Shown: in pieces, positions 35,727 to 44,492 of the stretch | How the letters are laid out: each line of letters starts with the position of its first letter | How positions within the stretch are numbered: the first letter of the stretch is position 1 | Assembly (NCBI RefSeq): GCF_038246755.1 | Contig: NZ_CP134706.1 | Coordinates: forward strand, 558,001 to 622,000 | Source: Micromonospora sp. FIMYZ51 | GTDB lineage: Bacteria > Actinomycetota > Actinomycetes > Mycobacteriales > Micromonosporaceae | DNA: 64,000 nucleotides | Direction of reading: 5' to 3' | The notes under the pieces: model-generated | Seen by the model: only the letters and a program-made list of their open reading frames with translations | The model's database searches: none | What the model was told of the DNA's origin: nothing | Translations under genes and position numbers: made by a program

Positions 35727-36503
35727 ATGACATCCGCCGAGGGGTTCCAGCCGGTCAAGTCGGCCGGGCGCACGCTGGAGGTGCTGGAGATGCTCGCCGC
35801 CTCCGGTGGCCGGCGTTCCCTCGGCGACCTGGCCCGCACCCTTGGCATCCCGAAGAGCAGCCTGCACGGCATCCTGCGCACGATGATCCAGCGCGGCTGG
35901 GTGGAGGCCGACGACACCGGCACCCGGTTCGGGCTGGGGGTACGGGCCCTTCAGGTCGGCGCCGCGTACCTGGACACCGACGACGCGGTCGGGCTGCTGA
36001 CCGGCGTACTCGACGACCTGTCCCGGCAGTTCGGCGAGACCGTTCACCTCGGCCGGCTGGACGGGGCGCACGTGGTCTACACCGCCAAGCGGGAGTCCAG
36101 GCATCCGCTCCGGCTGTACAGCGCCATCGGCCGACGCCTGCCGGCACACGCCACCGCGCTGGGCAAGGCCCTGCTCGCCGAACGCGCCGACGAGGTGGTC
36201 GACGAGTTGGTGGGGGCGCTGCCCACGGCACTGACCCGGCACACCATCACCGACCTCGCGGCCCTGCACGCCGATCTCGCGGCCAGCCGCGAACGGGGGT
36301 ACGCCGTCGACCACGAGGAGAACACCGAGGGCATCGTGTGTTTCGCGGTGGCGGTACCACTGCACGCACCGGCGGTGGACGCGATAAGTCTCTCGATACC
36401 GGTCGCCCGACTCGACGGGCAACTCGAAGAGCGGGTGGTGCAATCGCTGCGCCGCTCGGTCGACCAGGTACGCGCCGCACGCGGGCTGCTCACGCCGACC
36501 TGA
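35727..36503 (+). CDS. IclR family transcriptional regulator (KdgR-like)
   Basis: The 258-residue protein has an N-terminal winged helix (about 8-65: RTLEVLEMLAASGGRRSLGDLARTLGIPKSSLHGIL) and an IclR effector domain (about 75-250: LHGRL-like FGETVHLGRLDG, LPAHATALGKALLA). It is divergent from eda-kdgK with a palindromic site between them, so it probably represses that operon until a keto-deoxy sugar acid or a related metabolite binds. The ligand is inferred from context. Confidence 0.88.
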   Translation: MTSAEGFQPVKSAGRTLEVLEMLAASGGRRSLGDLARTLGIPKSSLHGILRTMIQRGWVEADDTGTRFGLGVRALQVGAAYLDTDDAVGLLTGVLDDLSRQFGETVHLGRLDGAHVVYTAKRESRHPLRLYSAIGRRLPAHATALGKALLAERADEVVDELVGALPTALTRHTITDLAALHADLAASRERGYAVDHEENTEGIVCFAVAVPLHAPAVDAISLSIPVARLDGQLEERVVQSLRRSVDQVRAARGLLTPT

Positions 36504-36551
36504 CGGGCCGGGACCCGAGCCAGGCCCCGACCCGTACGACGACCGATGGCC

Positions 36552-36632
36552 TCAGTAGGAGAGGACCGCGGTGGCGTGGGCGTCGAGGGTGATCGTCTCG
36601 CCGGGGCCGAGTGACAGGCCGATGAAGCGCAT
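36552..36632 (-). pseudogene. Possible gene remnant or tiny ORF after the spermidine-synthase-like gene
   Basis: A short leftward frame of 26 residues (MRFIGLSLGPGETITLDAHA...) ends at 36552. It has nearly perfect GC at third positions, like real coding DNA here. It lies just past the stop of the spermidine-synthase-like gene in another frame. It could be the leftover C-terminus of a lost gene, or a genuine tiny gene. I do not recognise its family. Confidence 0.3.
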
Positions 36633-36658
36633 CTGCGGGTCCAGTGGCGCCTGCCGTG

Positions 36659-37438
36659 TCAACGGTCGGTTTCGATGCGTGGTTGAGCCCCGGCGACGAA
36701 CGTGTCGAGCGCCGCCCCGTGCAGCACCCCGCCGGGCAGCGGATCGCGTCGGGCCCGCGCAGCCAGCCGCGCCACCGGCAGCCGATCCGGGCATAGCGCG
36801 GCGGCGAGCACCACATTGCCGTACCGCCGGCCGCGCAGCATCCGCCGGTCGGCGACGACACACACGTCGGCGAAGACCGCCCGCAGGGTGGCCACCTGCA
36901 CCCGGGTGACCACCAGGGGCGGCAGGTCGGTGACGTTGACCAGGTAGATGCCGTCGGGCCGGAGCACCCGGGCGACCTCGGCGGCAAACGACACGGTGGC
37001 CACGTGCGGCGGCATCCGAGCCGCCCGGTAGATGTCGGCGAGCACCAGGTCGTACGTGTCGGCGGGGGCGTCGGCAACGGCCTCCCGTGCGTCGGTGACC
37101 TGCACCTCGACCCCGGCCGGCAGGGCCGGCAGTTCGCGCGCCACAAGTGCCACCACGGCCGGATCCCGCTCGACGACAAGCTGCGTCGAGCCGGGCCGGG
37201 TCGCGGCGACGTAGCGCGGTAGCGTCAGCGCGCCGCCGCCGAGATGCAGCACGTCCAGCGGGTCGCCGGTCGGTGCGGCGAGGTCGACCACGGCGGCCAT
37301 CCGGCGGACGTACTCGAAGTGCAGGTACCTGGGGTCGGCAAGGTCCACGTAGGACTGCTCTACGCCGCCGGCCAGGAGCGTACGCCCGGTGGGCCGGCTC
37401 GGGTCGACGGCCAGTTCGAGCCGGTCGGATGCCTCCAT
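36659..37438 (-). CDS. Spermidine-synthase-like methyltransferase-fold protein
   Basis: The 259-residue protein has the spermidine synthase/polyamine propyltransferase core: QSYVDLADPRYLHFEYVRRM, the DVLHLGGGALTLPRYVA glycine motif, VVERDPAVVALV and YDLVLADIY. It lacks the N-terminal beta-hairpin domain of full spermidine synthases, as is usual for the many actinobacterial SpeE-like proteins whose substrate is unknown. It is flanked by a convergent regulator and a DJ-1 protein, with no clear operon. Confidence 0.75.
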   Translation of the reverse strand: MEASDRLELAVDPSRPTGRTLLAGGVEQSYVDLADPRYLHFEYVRRMAAVVDLAAPTGDPLDVLHLGGGALTLPRYVAATRPGSTQLVVERDPAVVALVARELPALPAGVEVQVTDAREAVADAPADTYDLVLADIYRAARMPPHVATVSFAAEVARVLRPDGIYLVNVTDLPPLVVTRVQVATLRAVFADVCVVADRRMLRGRRYGNVVLAAALCPDRLPVARLAARARRDPLPGGVLHGAALDTFVAGAQPRIETDR

Positions 37439-37532
37439 GACCAGGCAGGCTAACCAGGCGCTGACCCGCCCGGCCCGGATCCTGAGGCAACCGGGCCAGG
37501 CGGTTCGGCATCAGCAGCGCCCGGGCTGGTTC

Positions 37533-38333
37533 TCAGGTGAGCACCTCGCGGACCCGATCGCGCTCCGCCTGGAACAGCTTCCAGAGCTGCTCCTGGTCCG
37601 CGTCCGGCAGATTCTCGACCTGACCGTAGTCGAACGGCGGTTCGGGGTCGTACTCCAGGAATGCCTGCCCCCGGCCGGCGGCCCGTTCACCCCACAGGCG
37701 CGCGGCCACCACCAGCGCGGCGTCCATTCCGGCGCTGACACCGGCGCTGGTGATGATCCGCCCGTCGACCACCCAGCGCCGCCGCTTGAAGCGCGCTCCG
37801 GACAGGGGCAACTCGTCGGCGAACGCCCAGTAGGTGGTGGCCGAGCGACCCCGCAGGATGCCGGCGGCGGCCATCAGCAGTACGCCGGTGCAGATGCCGA
37901 ACGTGATGCGGGTGTGTCGATGTGCCGTCCGGATGTAGTCCAGGATCGGTCGATCCTGCATCAGGACGCTCGGCAGCCCCGGTCCCGGCACGACGAGCAC
38001 GTCGGGCCGGGGGAGCGTGGCGTAGGTGGCGGTCGGTACCCACTGCATTCCTTCGCCACCGGGTATCGGCGTGAGGTCCGGGCCGACGAAGTGCAGCCGG
38101 GCCGGCGGGCCGCCCGCCCGTTGGGTGGCACCGAGGACACCTAACGGGCCGACCAGGTCGAGTGGCACGAGCCCGTTGAAGACCAGGAACGCGATGTCGA
38201 GCGGCTGTTCACCACCCGCCGGTGCCGGGCGGTGGGCCGAGGCGGGGCTGGCGCTGCCCACGGCGAATCCGGACGCGGCGAGCGCCGCCCCGATGGTCAG
38301 CAGCTGCCGTCGGTTCGGGTTGTTGTCAGGCAT
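37533..38333 (-). CDS. Tat-exported DJ-1/PfpI family protein
   Basis: The 266-residue protein starts with a twin-arginine signal (NRRQLLTIGAALAASG) ending near ASAH. A DJ-1/PfpI domain follows with the nucleophile elbow GICTGV and the earlier PDVLVVPGPG strand. Related enzymes include isonitrile hydratase and glyoxalase-like proteins. Export of a DJ-1 domain is uncommon. It overlaps the upstream GlxA-type regulator gene by 8 bases, so the two are cotranscribed. Confidence 0.82.
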   Translation of the reverse strand: MPDNNPNRRQLLTIGAALAASGFAVGSASPASAHRPAPAGGEQPLDIAFLVFNGLVPLDLVGPLGVLGATQRAGGPPARLHFVGPDLTPIPGGEGMQWVPTATYATLPRPDVLVVPGPGLPSVLMQDRPILDYIRTAHRHTRITFGICTGVLLMAAAGILRGRSATTYWAFADELPLSGARFKRRRWVVDGRIITSAGVSAGMDAALVVAARLWGERAAGRGQAFLEYDPEPPFDYGQVENLPDADQEQLWKLFQAERDRVREVLT

Positions 38334-39315
38334 GGAACGTCCCTTTCTGGAACTGGTCGCGATAGGTGGTCGGGGCCATCCCGATGACCCGATGAAACGC
38401 CTGCCGCATGGTTTCGACGCTGTGGAAGCCGCACCGCTTGGCCACCACCTCGACGGGGTCGTCGCCGGCTTCGAGGAGCTGCTGGGCGGCCTCGACGCGG
38501 ATCCGTTGGACGTACTGGCCGGGCGTGGTGCCGAGCACGTCGCTGAACAAGCGGGACAGGTGACGTGGACTCACCGCCGCGCGGGCGGCCATCGCCGCCA
38601 GCGAATGATCCGCGTGCGGTTGCTCGGCGACCGTGTCGAGGACCATCCGCAGTGCCGCCTGACGGGTCGACCGGGCCCGCCCGCGTACCGACAGCTGCGA
38701 CTGGCCGGCCGGCCGTTGCAGGAAGACCACCAGCCACTTGGCGACCTGCCGGGCGAGCGCGCCGTCATGGTCGCGCTCCACCAGGGCCAGGGCGAGGTCG
38801 ATGCCAGCGGTGACTCCGGCGGCGGTGTAGAGGTCGCCGTCGCGCACGTACATCCCGTCGGACTCGACGGTGATCTGCGGGTACCGCCTGGCCAGCTCCC
38901 GGCAGAAGGCCCAGTGGGTGGTCGCCCGCCGACCGTCGAGCAAACCGGCCTCGGCCAGCACGAACGCGCCGATGCACACCGATGCCAGCACCGTGCACCG
39001 CTCGCGTATCCGGCGTACGGCCTGGGCGAGCGGCACCAACGCGGTGCCTGTCGGTGCCGGGTCGCACCCGGCGACCAGCAACAGGTGCACCGGGCCGGTC
39101 ACCGCGTCCAGGGCGGTGTCGACGCCGAGTTGCACCCCCTCCCGGGTGTGCACCGGACGGCCGTCGGGTGACGCCAGTCGGACCCGGTAGGAGCCGCCGC
39201 ACTTTGCCGCGAGCGCGAAGACCTGCAACGGCCCGGCGACGTCCAGCAGCACCGCGCCATCGGCGGCGGCAATGACCACCTCCCGAGGGCCGTCACAAGG
39301 AGCCTCAGCACTCAT
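38326..39315 (-). CDS. GlxA family regulator (DJ-1 domain plus AraC HTH)
   Basis: The 329-residue protein joins an N-terminal DJ-1/PfpI-like domain (about 10-190, with SVCIGAFVLAEAG) to a C-terminal AraC-type double helix-turn-helix (about 220-325: MAARAAVSPRHLSRLFSDVLGTTPGQYV, then KRCGFHSVETMRQAFHR). Such regulators often act on amine or amidase genes. Here the likely partner is the exported DJ-1 protein encoded directly downstream. The ATG at 39315 gives the standard N-terminus; an upstream ATG at 39345 is less likely. Confidence 0.87.
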   Translation of the reverse strand: MSAEAPCDGPREVVIAAADGAVLLDVAGPLQVFALAAKCGGSYRVRLASPDGRPVHTREGVQLGVDTALDAVTGPVHLLLVAGCDPAPTGTALVPLAQAVRRIRERCTVLASVCIGAFVLAEAGLLDGRRATTHWAFCRELARRYPQITVESDGMYVRDGDLYTAAGVTAGIDLALALVERDHDGALARQVAKWLVVFLQRPAGQSQLSVRGRARSTRQAALRMVLDTVAEQPHADHSLAAMAARAAVSPRHLSRLFSDVLGTTPGQYVQRIRVEAAQQLLEAGDDPVEVVAKRCGFHSVETMRQAFHRVIGMAPTTYRDQFQKGTFHA

Positions 39316-39438
39316 GCAGCGATTATTTTTTGGCGCCTCGGCCACGGCAACGACGGCCAGCCCACAGAACCGGCCATGGTCGGCGGGAACCTCGGTCGAT
39401 CGCCGGACGACTGGTGGCCCGGCGACGACGGTGGCCGG

Positions 39439-39987
39439 TCAGCGGCCGTCGAGTGCCGACTGCAACCGTTGGATGAGTGTCTTGCGGCCCTTACCGGCGC
39501 GTTCGGCGCGTAGCGCCGCTCTCAGCTGACCGGTGTCGAGGTCGCGGACGTGTCGGGTGGCCTCGGCGACCGGCAGCTCCGTGAGCGGCACGGCTGCGGC
39601 GTTGCGGCGTGCGCGTCGGGCCGGCTCGGTGTTTGCGACGTACTGCTTGCCGGACTTCGACTCCTTGCGCTTCTTGGCGTCGGTCGCGCGTTGTTGCTCG
39701 GGGGAAAGCTGGTGCCAGGCTTGCTCGGGGAGGTACCGATCGGTTTCGCCGTCGTGCCGAGCCCGGGTGGTGCCCTGCCTGTTCTGCCATTTCTGCCCAC
39801 CCCAGCGTTGCAGGGATTTCTGGCGCTCGTCCTTTGGGCCCTGATAGCCGCCGCCGCGCTTCTGGTATTCCTTCGTGAGCAGCTGTGACTTGCGCGCCGA
39901 CCACTGTCCCGGCCGCCCGCCCCGGTCGGAGGCCATGATTTCTGCCTTGAGCTTTTCCCGCAGCTCGGGATTTGTGTACTGCGCCAT
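39439..39987 (-). CDS. DUF5872 domain protein
   Basis: This 182-residue, strongly basic protein begins MAQYTNPELREKLKAEI and has Lys/Arg-rich segments GGRPGQWSARKSQLL, KKRKESKSGKQYVANT and a final SAP-like helix pair. I recognise the DUF5872 pattern, found in scattered bacteria and also in viruses and algae. No function is established. The high charge suggests nucleic-acid binding. The ATG at 39987 matches the conserved start. It shares no operon with its neighbours. Confidence 0.75.
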   Translation of the reverse strand: MAQYTNPELREKLKAEIMASDRGGRPGQWSARKSQLLTKEYQKRGGGYQGPKDERQKSLQRWGGQKWQNRQGTTRARHDGETDRYLPEQAWHQLSPEQQRATDAKKRKESKSGKQYVANTEPARRARRNAAAVPLTELPVAEATRHVRDLDTGQLRAALRAERAGKGRKTLIQRLQSALDGR

Positions 39988-40124
39988 GCGCGCTGCGTAC
40001 CCGCGGTGGCGCGACCTACGCACCGGCGTCGCACCACGGTTACGCCGCCTGCGGTACCACGTGCGTGCCGCCGCGCCGCTAGGCTACGGCCTCGACGCCG
40101 CACAGCTCGTCGGGGGAGGCGGAC

Positions 40125-40934
40125 ATGGCGCAGGTTCGACGTGAAGAGCCAGTGGAGGATCGGTTCTCCAGGCTGGACACGACAGTGCCGCACTCGGCGC
40201 GGGTATGGAACTACTGGCTCGGCGGTAAGGACAACTTCGCCCCGGACCGGGCAGCGGGTGACCAGGTACGAGCGGTCTTCCCGGAAATCGTCGAGGCGGC
40301 ACGATACTCGCGGGCGTTCCTCGGTCGAGCGGTGACGTATCTGGCCGCAGAGGTGGGAATCCGCCAGTTTCTCGACGTCGGCACCGGCCTGCCCACGGCG
40401 GACAACACCCACGAGGTCGCCCAGCGGATCGTGCCGCAGGCACGGGTCGTCTACGTGGACAACGATCCGATGGTTCTCGCGCATGCCCGGGTGCTGCTCA
40501 CCAGCAGCGAGCAGGGCGCCACCCAGTACATCGACGCCGACCTGCGCGACTCGGAGAAGATCATCCAGGGTGCTCGCGAGACGCTTGACTTCCGCGAGCC
40601 GATCGGGTTGATGTTGTTGGGCGTGATGGGCCATGTCGAGCACCCGGCCGAGGCACGAGACCTGGTCGAGGCCCTGGTCTCGGCGCTGCCATCCGGCAGC
40701 TACCTGGCGATGTCCGACGGTACGGCGACAAGCGAGCGGGCGATCGAGTCGCATCGGCAGTACAACCAGAGCGGTGCCCTGCCGTACCACCTGCGTGAGG
40801 TCGCCGACTTCACCGCGTTCTTCGCCGGCCTCGACCTGGTCGAGCCGGGTGTCGTACCACTGGGCCAATGGCGTCCGGAGCACCGGCCGACGGCCAGCGT
40901 GGACGGCTACTGCGGGATCGCTCGCAAGCCCTGA
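40125..40934 (+). CDS. DUF574-type SAM-dependent methyltransferase
   Basis: This 269-residue protein belongs to the actinobacterial Methyltransf_19 (DUF574) family: SARVWNYWLGGKDNF near the N-terminus, FLDVGTGLPT for SAM binding, VVYVDNDPMVLAHARVLL, and SDGTA near residue 200. Families of these paralogues are numerous in actinomycetes and their substrates are unknown. It has its own position, about 500 bases before the LuxR regulator, and nothing ties it to the RiPP genes. Confidence 0.87.
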   Translation: MAQVRREEPVEDRFSRLDTTVPHSARVWNYWLGGKDNFAPDRAAGDQVRAVFPEIVEAARYSRAFLGRAVTYLAAEVGIRQFLDVGTGLPTADNTHEVAQRIVPQARVVYVDNDPMVLAHARVLLTSSEQGATQYIDADLRDSEKIIQGARETLDFREPIGLMLLGVMGHVEHPAEARDLVEALVSALPSGSYLAMSDGTATSERAIESHRQYNQSGALPYHLREVADFTAFFAGLDLVEPGVVPLGQWRPEHRPTASVDGYCGIARKP

Positions 40935-41468
40935 CCTGCGGACCGGCCGGCGGCGTTTGCATAAGTCGGCGACCTGAGGCTTTCCTATTCGGGGCGATCT
41001 GCTGGTCGCACTGGGAATGCCGATGTGCTCGTTTATTGGGCGTCGGCGAAAGCTTGCCATGGCGAAGGCGAGCCGGCGATATGGCCGCCTCGGTTAATTG
41101 GGCACAGACCTTCCTGAGCCTACTGAGATCGGGGTGGGCGCGGCCATCGCCCGACTGTCCAGGATTCGCGCGTCGAAGGGTCATCACGATGGGCCCGACG
41201 CCTGTCCGGCGGCATCCCCAGCCGTCGCGACCTGGTCAATGTTCCTTAGCTTGCGACCGAGGGTGATTTACCGAGTTTCAGGGATATCGTTCCGTCCTTT
41301 GCTGACCGGTCCCTTTCTGCGGGTTGTGCTGGGAGGTGAAAACTAGACCTTGCTACTTGGCCTGCCCAAAATGGGAGCTGGTCGTGACGGGCCCTTTGAC
41401 ACTCGACGATGCTTAGGTATAGTGCGATCAATCCCCCTCAGTTGTGCCGGAAAGCGGCTGATCTGTTC
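40935..41468. other. Intergenic region before the LuxR regulator
   Basis: About 530 bases with lower GC than the rest of the window and no convincing gene in either direction. It ends with a near-consensus promoter at 41396-41423. The drop in GC and lack of codon bias mark the left boundary of the RiPP region and might reflect acquired or decayed DNA. Confidence 0.55.
41396..41423 (+). promoter_or_regulatory. Near-consensus promoter of the LuxR regulator
   Basis: TTGACA (41396-41401) and TATAGT (41418-41423) are 16 bases apart, a near-perfect housekeeping promoter and one of the clearest in the window. Transcription should start near 41430. An ATG at 41409 lies inside the promoter and so cannot be the start of the regulator, which moves its start to 41469. 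Confidence 0.75.
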
Positions 41469-44342
41469 ATGACCCCTGGGCTGGAAAATGCGTCAACGGG
41501 CCTGCGCTTTGTCGGGCGGCGAGCACAGTTGGCGCGAATCGGTAGAGCCCGGGCGGCCGTGCTGAGCCACGGCAGGCAGATGGTCTGCGAGGTGGTCGGG
41601 GAGCCGGGCATCGGCAAGACCCGGTTCGTCCGGGAAGCCCTGGCACAGGGCCTTTCCACCGTCCCCTGGGCCGTCGGGACCTGTACGCCGGACGAGCGAG
41701 GAGTCCCCTTCCACGTCTTCCGGCACGCCTTCGCCGGGGGGCGGCCACCCCGATGCGAACTTGCCGAGCGATCCGGCGGGACGGCCGCCGAGATCTGGGC
41801 GGAGTCCGCCAGCGCCCCACCGCCGACGGGCCGGGCGTCGGACGCCCGACGGTTCCGCACCTACCAACTGGCCCGCCGGCTTATCGGTCTGGCCGCCCGG
41901 GACGGCCTGGTGCTGGTCCTCGACGATCTGCACTGGGCGGATTCCTCCTCCACCGGATTGATCGCCCACCTGTTGCGGTATCCGGTGCCGGCTCCGCTGC
42001 TGCTCGTACTCGTCTACCGTCCCCGGCAGACCGCGACGCCGATGCCGTTCGGTCCACCGGATCCCGACGAAGGTGCCGCTGCGCAGCCGAGGGCGCATGA
42101 TCGGATCGAACTCCGTCCGCTGAGCCTCGACGAGGCCGCGCTACTGGGCCCCTGCGCCACCGAGGCAGAACTGCGCGCCCGGTACGACCTGACCGGCGGC
42201 AATCCCGGCTACCTGGCGGCACTGCCAGACAGCCCGCTGCTGTGCGGTGGCGCGGCGATCCGCGAACCACAGGCCGCCCGGCTCTCCGACGCGGTGGTGG
42301 CCGTGCTCCGACGCGAGTGGACAGACCTGCCACCCGTTGACGTTGCCTGCCTGCGAGCCGGTGCGATCGTCGACGCGCCCTTCACCGCCGACCTGCTCGC
42401 CGAGATCGCACAGGTGCCGACGACATCGGCGGTCGAGGCCGGCTGGCGGTTGGCCCGGCGTGACCTGTTCCGTCGGGTCCCGGGCACGGGACGGTTCACC
42501 TTCCGGCACCCGGTGCTGCGGATGGCGGTCACCCAGGACACCGACCCGGCGTGGCGGATGACGGCCTATCCGAGGGCGCTCACCGCGCTGGTCGAGCAGG
42601 GCGCTCCACCCGCGGTCCGGGCCCGCCACGCGGAACGCCTGCTCGCCCTGCCGGACGGCCGCTGGGTCGAACGCGGCGTCGACGTGCTCTGCCGGGCCGC
42701 GCAGGAAGCCCGCCGGGAAACACCGGAACTGGCCATCCGCTGGTTGCGGCTGGCGTTGCGGGCGCTCCGGTCCACCACCGGGCCGACGCAGCGTCGTCTG
42801 GACGTGTCGTTCGCACTGGCCCAGATCACCGGGGAAACGGGTGACCTGGCCGAGAGCAGAGCCCTGCTCCAGGACATCGTGCCGCTGCTCACCGCCGATC
42901 CGGACGGGCGGCGTGCCCGGGCGGTGGCTCTCTGGGCGCGGGTGGAACGCCTGCTCGGCAACTACGCGGAGGCGGCGGCGATCAGTCGGCGCGAGCTGGC
43001 CGCCGTCCCGGCCGGTCCCGGCGGCTACCAACTGGCCACCGAGATCGGCGCCGCCGGCATCCTCGCCGGCCGTCCCATGGTCGGCCTGCCGGACGTGCTC
43101 AGCACCGACCTCGGCGGCTCCGGCGTGGACCGCGCCGGCCTCCTTGCCGTCCGCAGCCTGGCCGCCGTGACCGACGGCGCGCTCGACGACGCCCGGCACC
43201 TGCTCGCTGCCGGCGTCCGGATCGTCGACTCGCTGCCGGACCGGGACGTGCGAGACCACCCCGACTGCCTGACCGCGCTCGGCTTGACCGAGCTGTATCT
43301 GGAGCGGCAGACCGACGCGGTTCGGCACCTCGACCGGGGACTCGCCCTCGTCCGGGCCGCGCACCGCGACGACGGGCTGTGTCAGCTGCTGCTCAGCCGC
43401 AGTCAGGTGGCCTACCACCACGGTCAGCTGACCACAGCCATCGACCTGGCCACCGAGGCGGGCATCGTCGCCCGGCGCATCGGCAGTCCCGATCTGCTGA
43501 GCTTCGCCCTGGCGTTCGAGGCGGAGGCGACGGCCTGGCGCGGTCGCCCCCGGGACGACGCCCGGGCGGTGGCGCTGGCCCGCAGCGCCGTCGAGATCGC
43601 CACCGACCTCGCCACCTGGTGCGGTCGTACCGCCGCGACCGCACTTGCCACCACCGCGCTGCTGGCCGGTGATCCACAGACCTGTGCCGAACTGCTGCGC
43701 TCAGCCGGCGGCGACAGCCGGCTGAGCCGCCTCCAGAGCACCCTCCGGCCAATGTGGTACGGGCTGCTCTGCGCCGCCGCGCTCGCCTCGGGCGAGGTGG
43801 CCGACGCGGAACGGCAGGCGCGGCTGGCCATGGCCGACGCGGACCAGATCGGCCTTCCCGGGCAGCGGGGCTGCGCCGAGTCGGCGTACGGCGAAGTGCT
43901 GCTCGCCCGCGGTGAGGTCGCGGCGGCGTTGGTCCACCTGGAGACCGCGGCCGACCTGTTCCGCACCGGCGGAATGGTGTTGCGGCGCAGCCTGGCGCTG
44001 GCCGCCCTGGCGAGGGCGGCCGAAGCCGCGGACCGGAGCGGCCCGGCGGAGCGGGCCCGCCGGCGGGCGCTGGAGCTGGCCGAATGGTGCGGGACGGAAC
44101 GGGTCGCGCTGCGGCTGGCCCGTCCGGTCGGCCCGCGCGAGGCCGCCGCCCTGACCGACCGGGAGTGGCACATCGCGCGGCTCGCGGCGACCGGGGACAC
44201 CAGCCGGCTGATCGGGCGGCAGCTGAACATCAGCCCCCGCACCGTGGAGGCCCACCTGACCCGGATCTACCGCAAAGCCGGCGTCGCCTCCCGATCGGCT
44301 CTGGTCGCCTGGGTTTCCCGGCTCGATGACACCGATCGATGA
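41469..44342 (+). CDS. Large LuxR-type (LAL) ATP-binding transcriptional regulator
   Basis: This 957-residue regulator has an AAA/NB-ARC ATPase at the N-terminus (FVGRR, Walker A GEPGIGKTR at about 44-52, and LVLDDLHWAD as Walker B). A long TPR-like helical middle and a C-terminal LuxR helix-turn-helix (about 893-950: LTDREWHIARLAATGDTSRLIGRQLNISPRTVEAHL) follow. LAL proteins are often pathway activators of natural-product clusters. It lies at the left end of the RiPP genes and is the likely activator. The start is fixed by the promoter at 41396-41423. Confidence 0.85.
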   Translation: MTPGLENASTGLRFVGRRAQLARIGRARAAVLSHGRQMVCEVVGEPGIGKTRFVREALAQGLSTVPWAVGTCTPDERGVPFHVFRHAFAGGRPPRCELAERSGGTAAEIWAESASAPPPTGRASDARRFRTYQLARRLIGLAARDGLVLVLDDLHWADSSSTGLIAHLLRYPVPAPLLLVLVYRPRQTATPMPFGPPDPDEGAAAQPRAHDRIELRPLSLDEAALLGPCATEAELRARYDLTGGNPGYLAALPDSPLLCGGAAIREPQAARLSDAVVAVLRREWTDLPPVDVACLRAGAIVDAPFTADLLAEIAQVPTTSAVEAGWRLARRDLFRRVPGTGRFTFRHPVLRMAVTQDTDPAWRMTAYPRALTALVEQGAPPAVRARHAERLLALPDGRWVERGVDVLCRAAQEARRETPELAIRWLRLALRALRSTTGPTQRRLDVSFALAQITGETGDLAESRALLQDIVPLLTADPDGRRARAVALWARVERLLGNYAEAAAISRRELAAVPAGPGGYQLATEIGAAGILAGRPMVGLPDVLSTDLGGSGVDRAGLLAVRSLAAVTDGALDDARHLLAAGVRIVDSLPDRDVRDHPDCLTALGLTELYLERQTDAVRHLDRGLALVRAAHRDDGLCQLLLSRSQVAYHHGQLTTAIDLATEAGIVARRIGSPDLLSFALAFEAEATAWRGRPRDDARAVALARSAVEIATDLATWCGRTAATALATTALLAGDPQTCAELLRSAGGDSRLSRLQSTLRPMWYGLLCAAALASGEVADAERQARLAMADADQIGLPGQRGCAESAYGEVLLARGEVAAALVHLETAADLFRTGGMVLRRSLALAALARAAEAADRSGPAERARRRALELAEWCGTERVALRLARPVGPREAAALTDREWHIARLAATGDTSRLIGRQLNISPRTVEAHLTRIYRKAGVASRSALVAWVSRLDDTDR

Positions 44343-44492
44343 AAACGACCCGGGCCGGTTGACGTCGTTAGGTGCAACGCCGCCGGGCCGGGCAGCACGA
44401 GGCCGCACCGTCACCGGCGCGGTCCGACCGGCGCTCACATACTCGAATCCACCGGGTGCGAGGCCCGTGCGCGGTGGTGGATGGAGGACGAG

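Noticed and set aside
40125..40934. DUF574 methyltransferase as a RiPP tailoring enzyme
   Set aside because: It has many genomic paralogues in actinomycetes, and a 530-base non-coding gap and a promoter separate it from the cluster.
41409..41468. Upstream start of the LuxR regulator at 41409
   Set aside because: This ATG lies between the -35 and -10 boxes of the predicted promoter, so it cannot be in the message.
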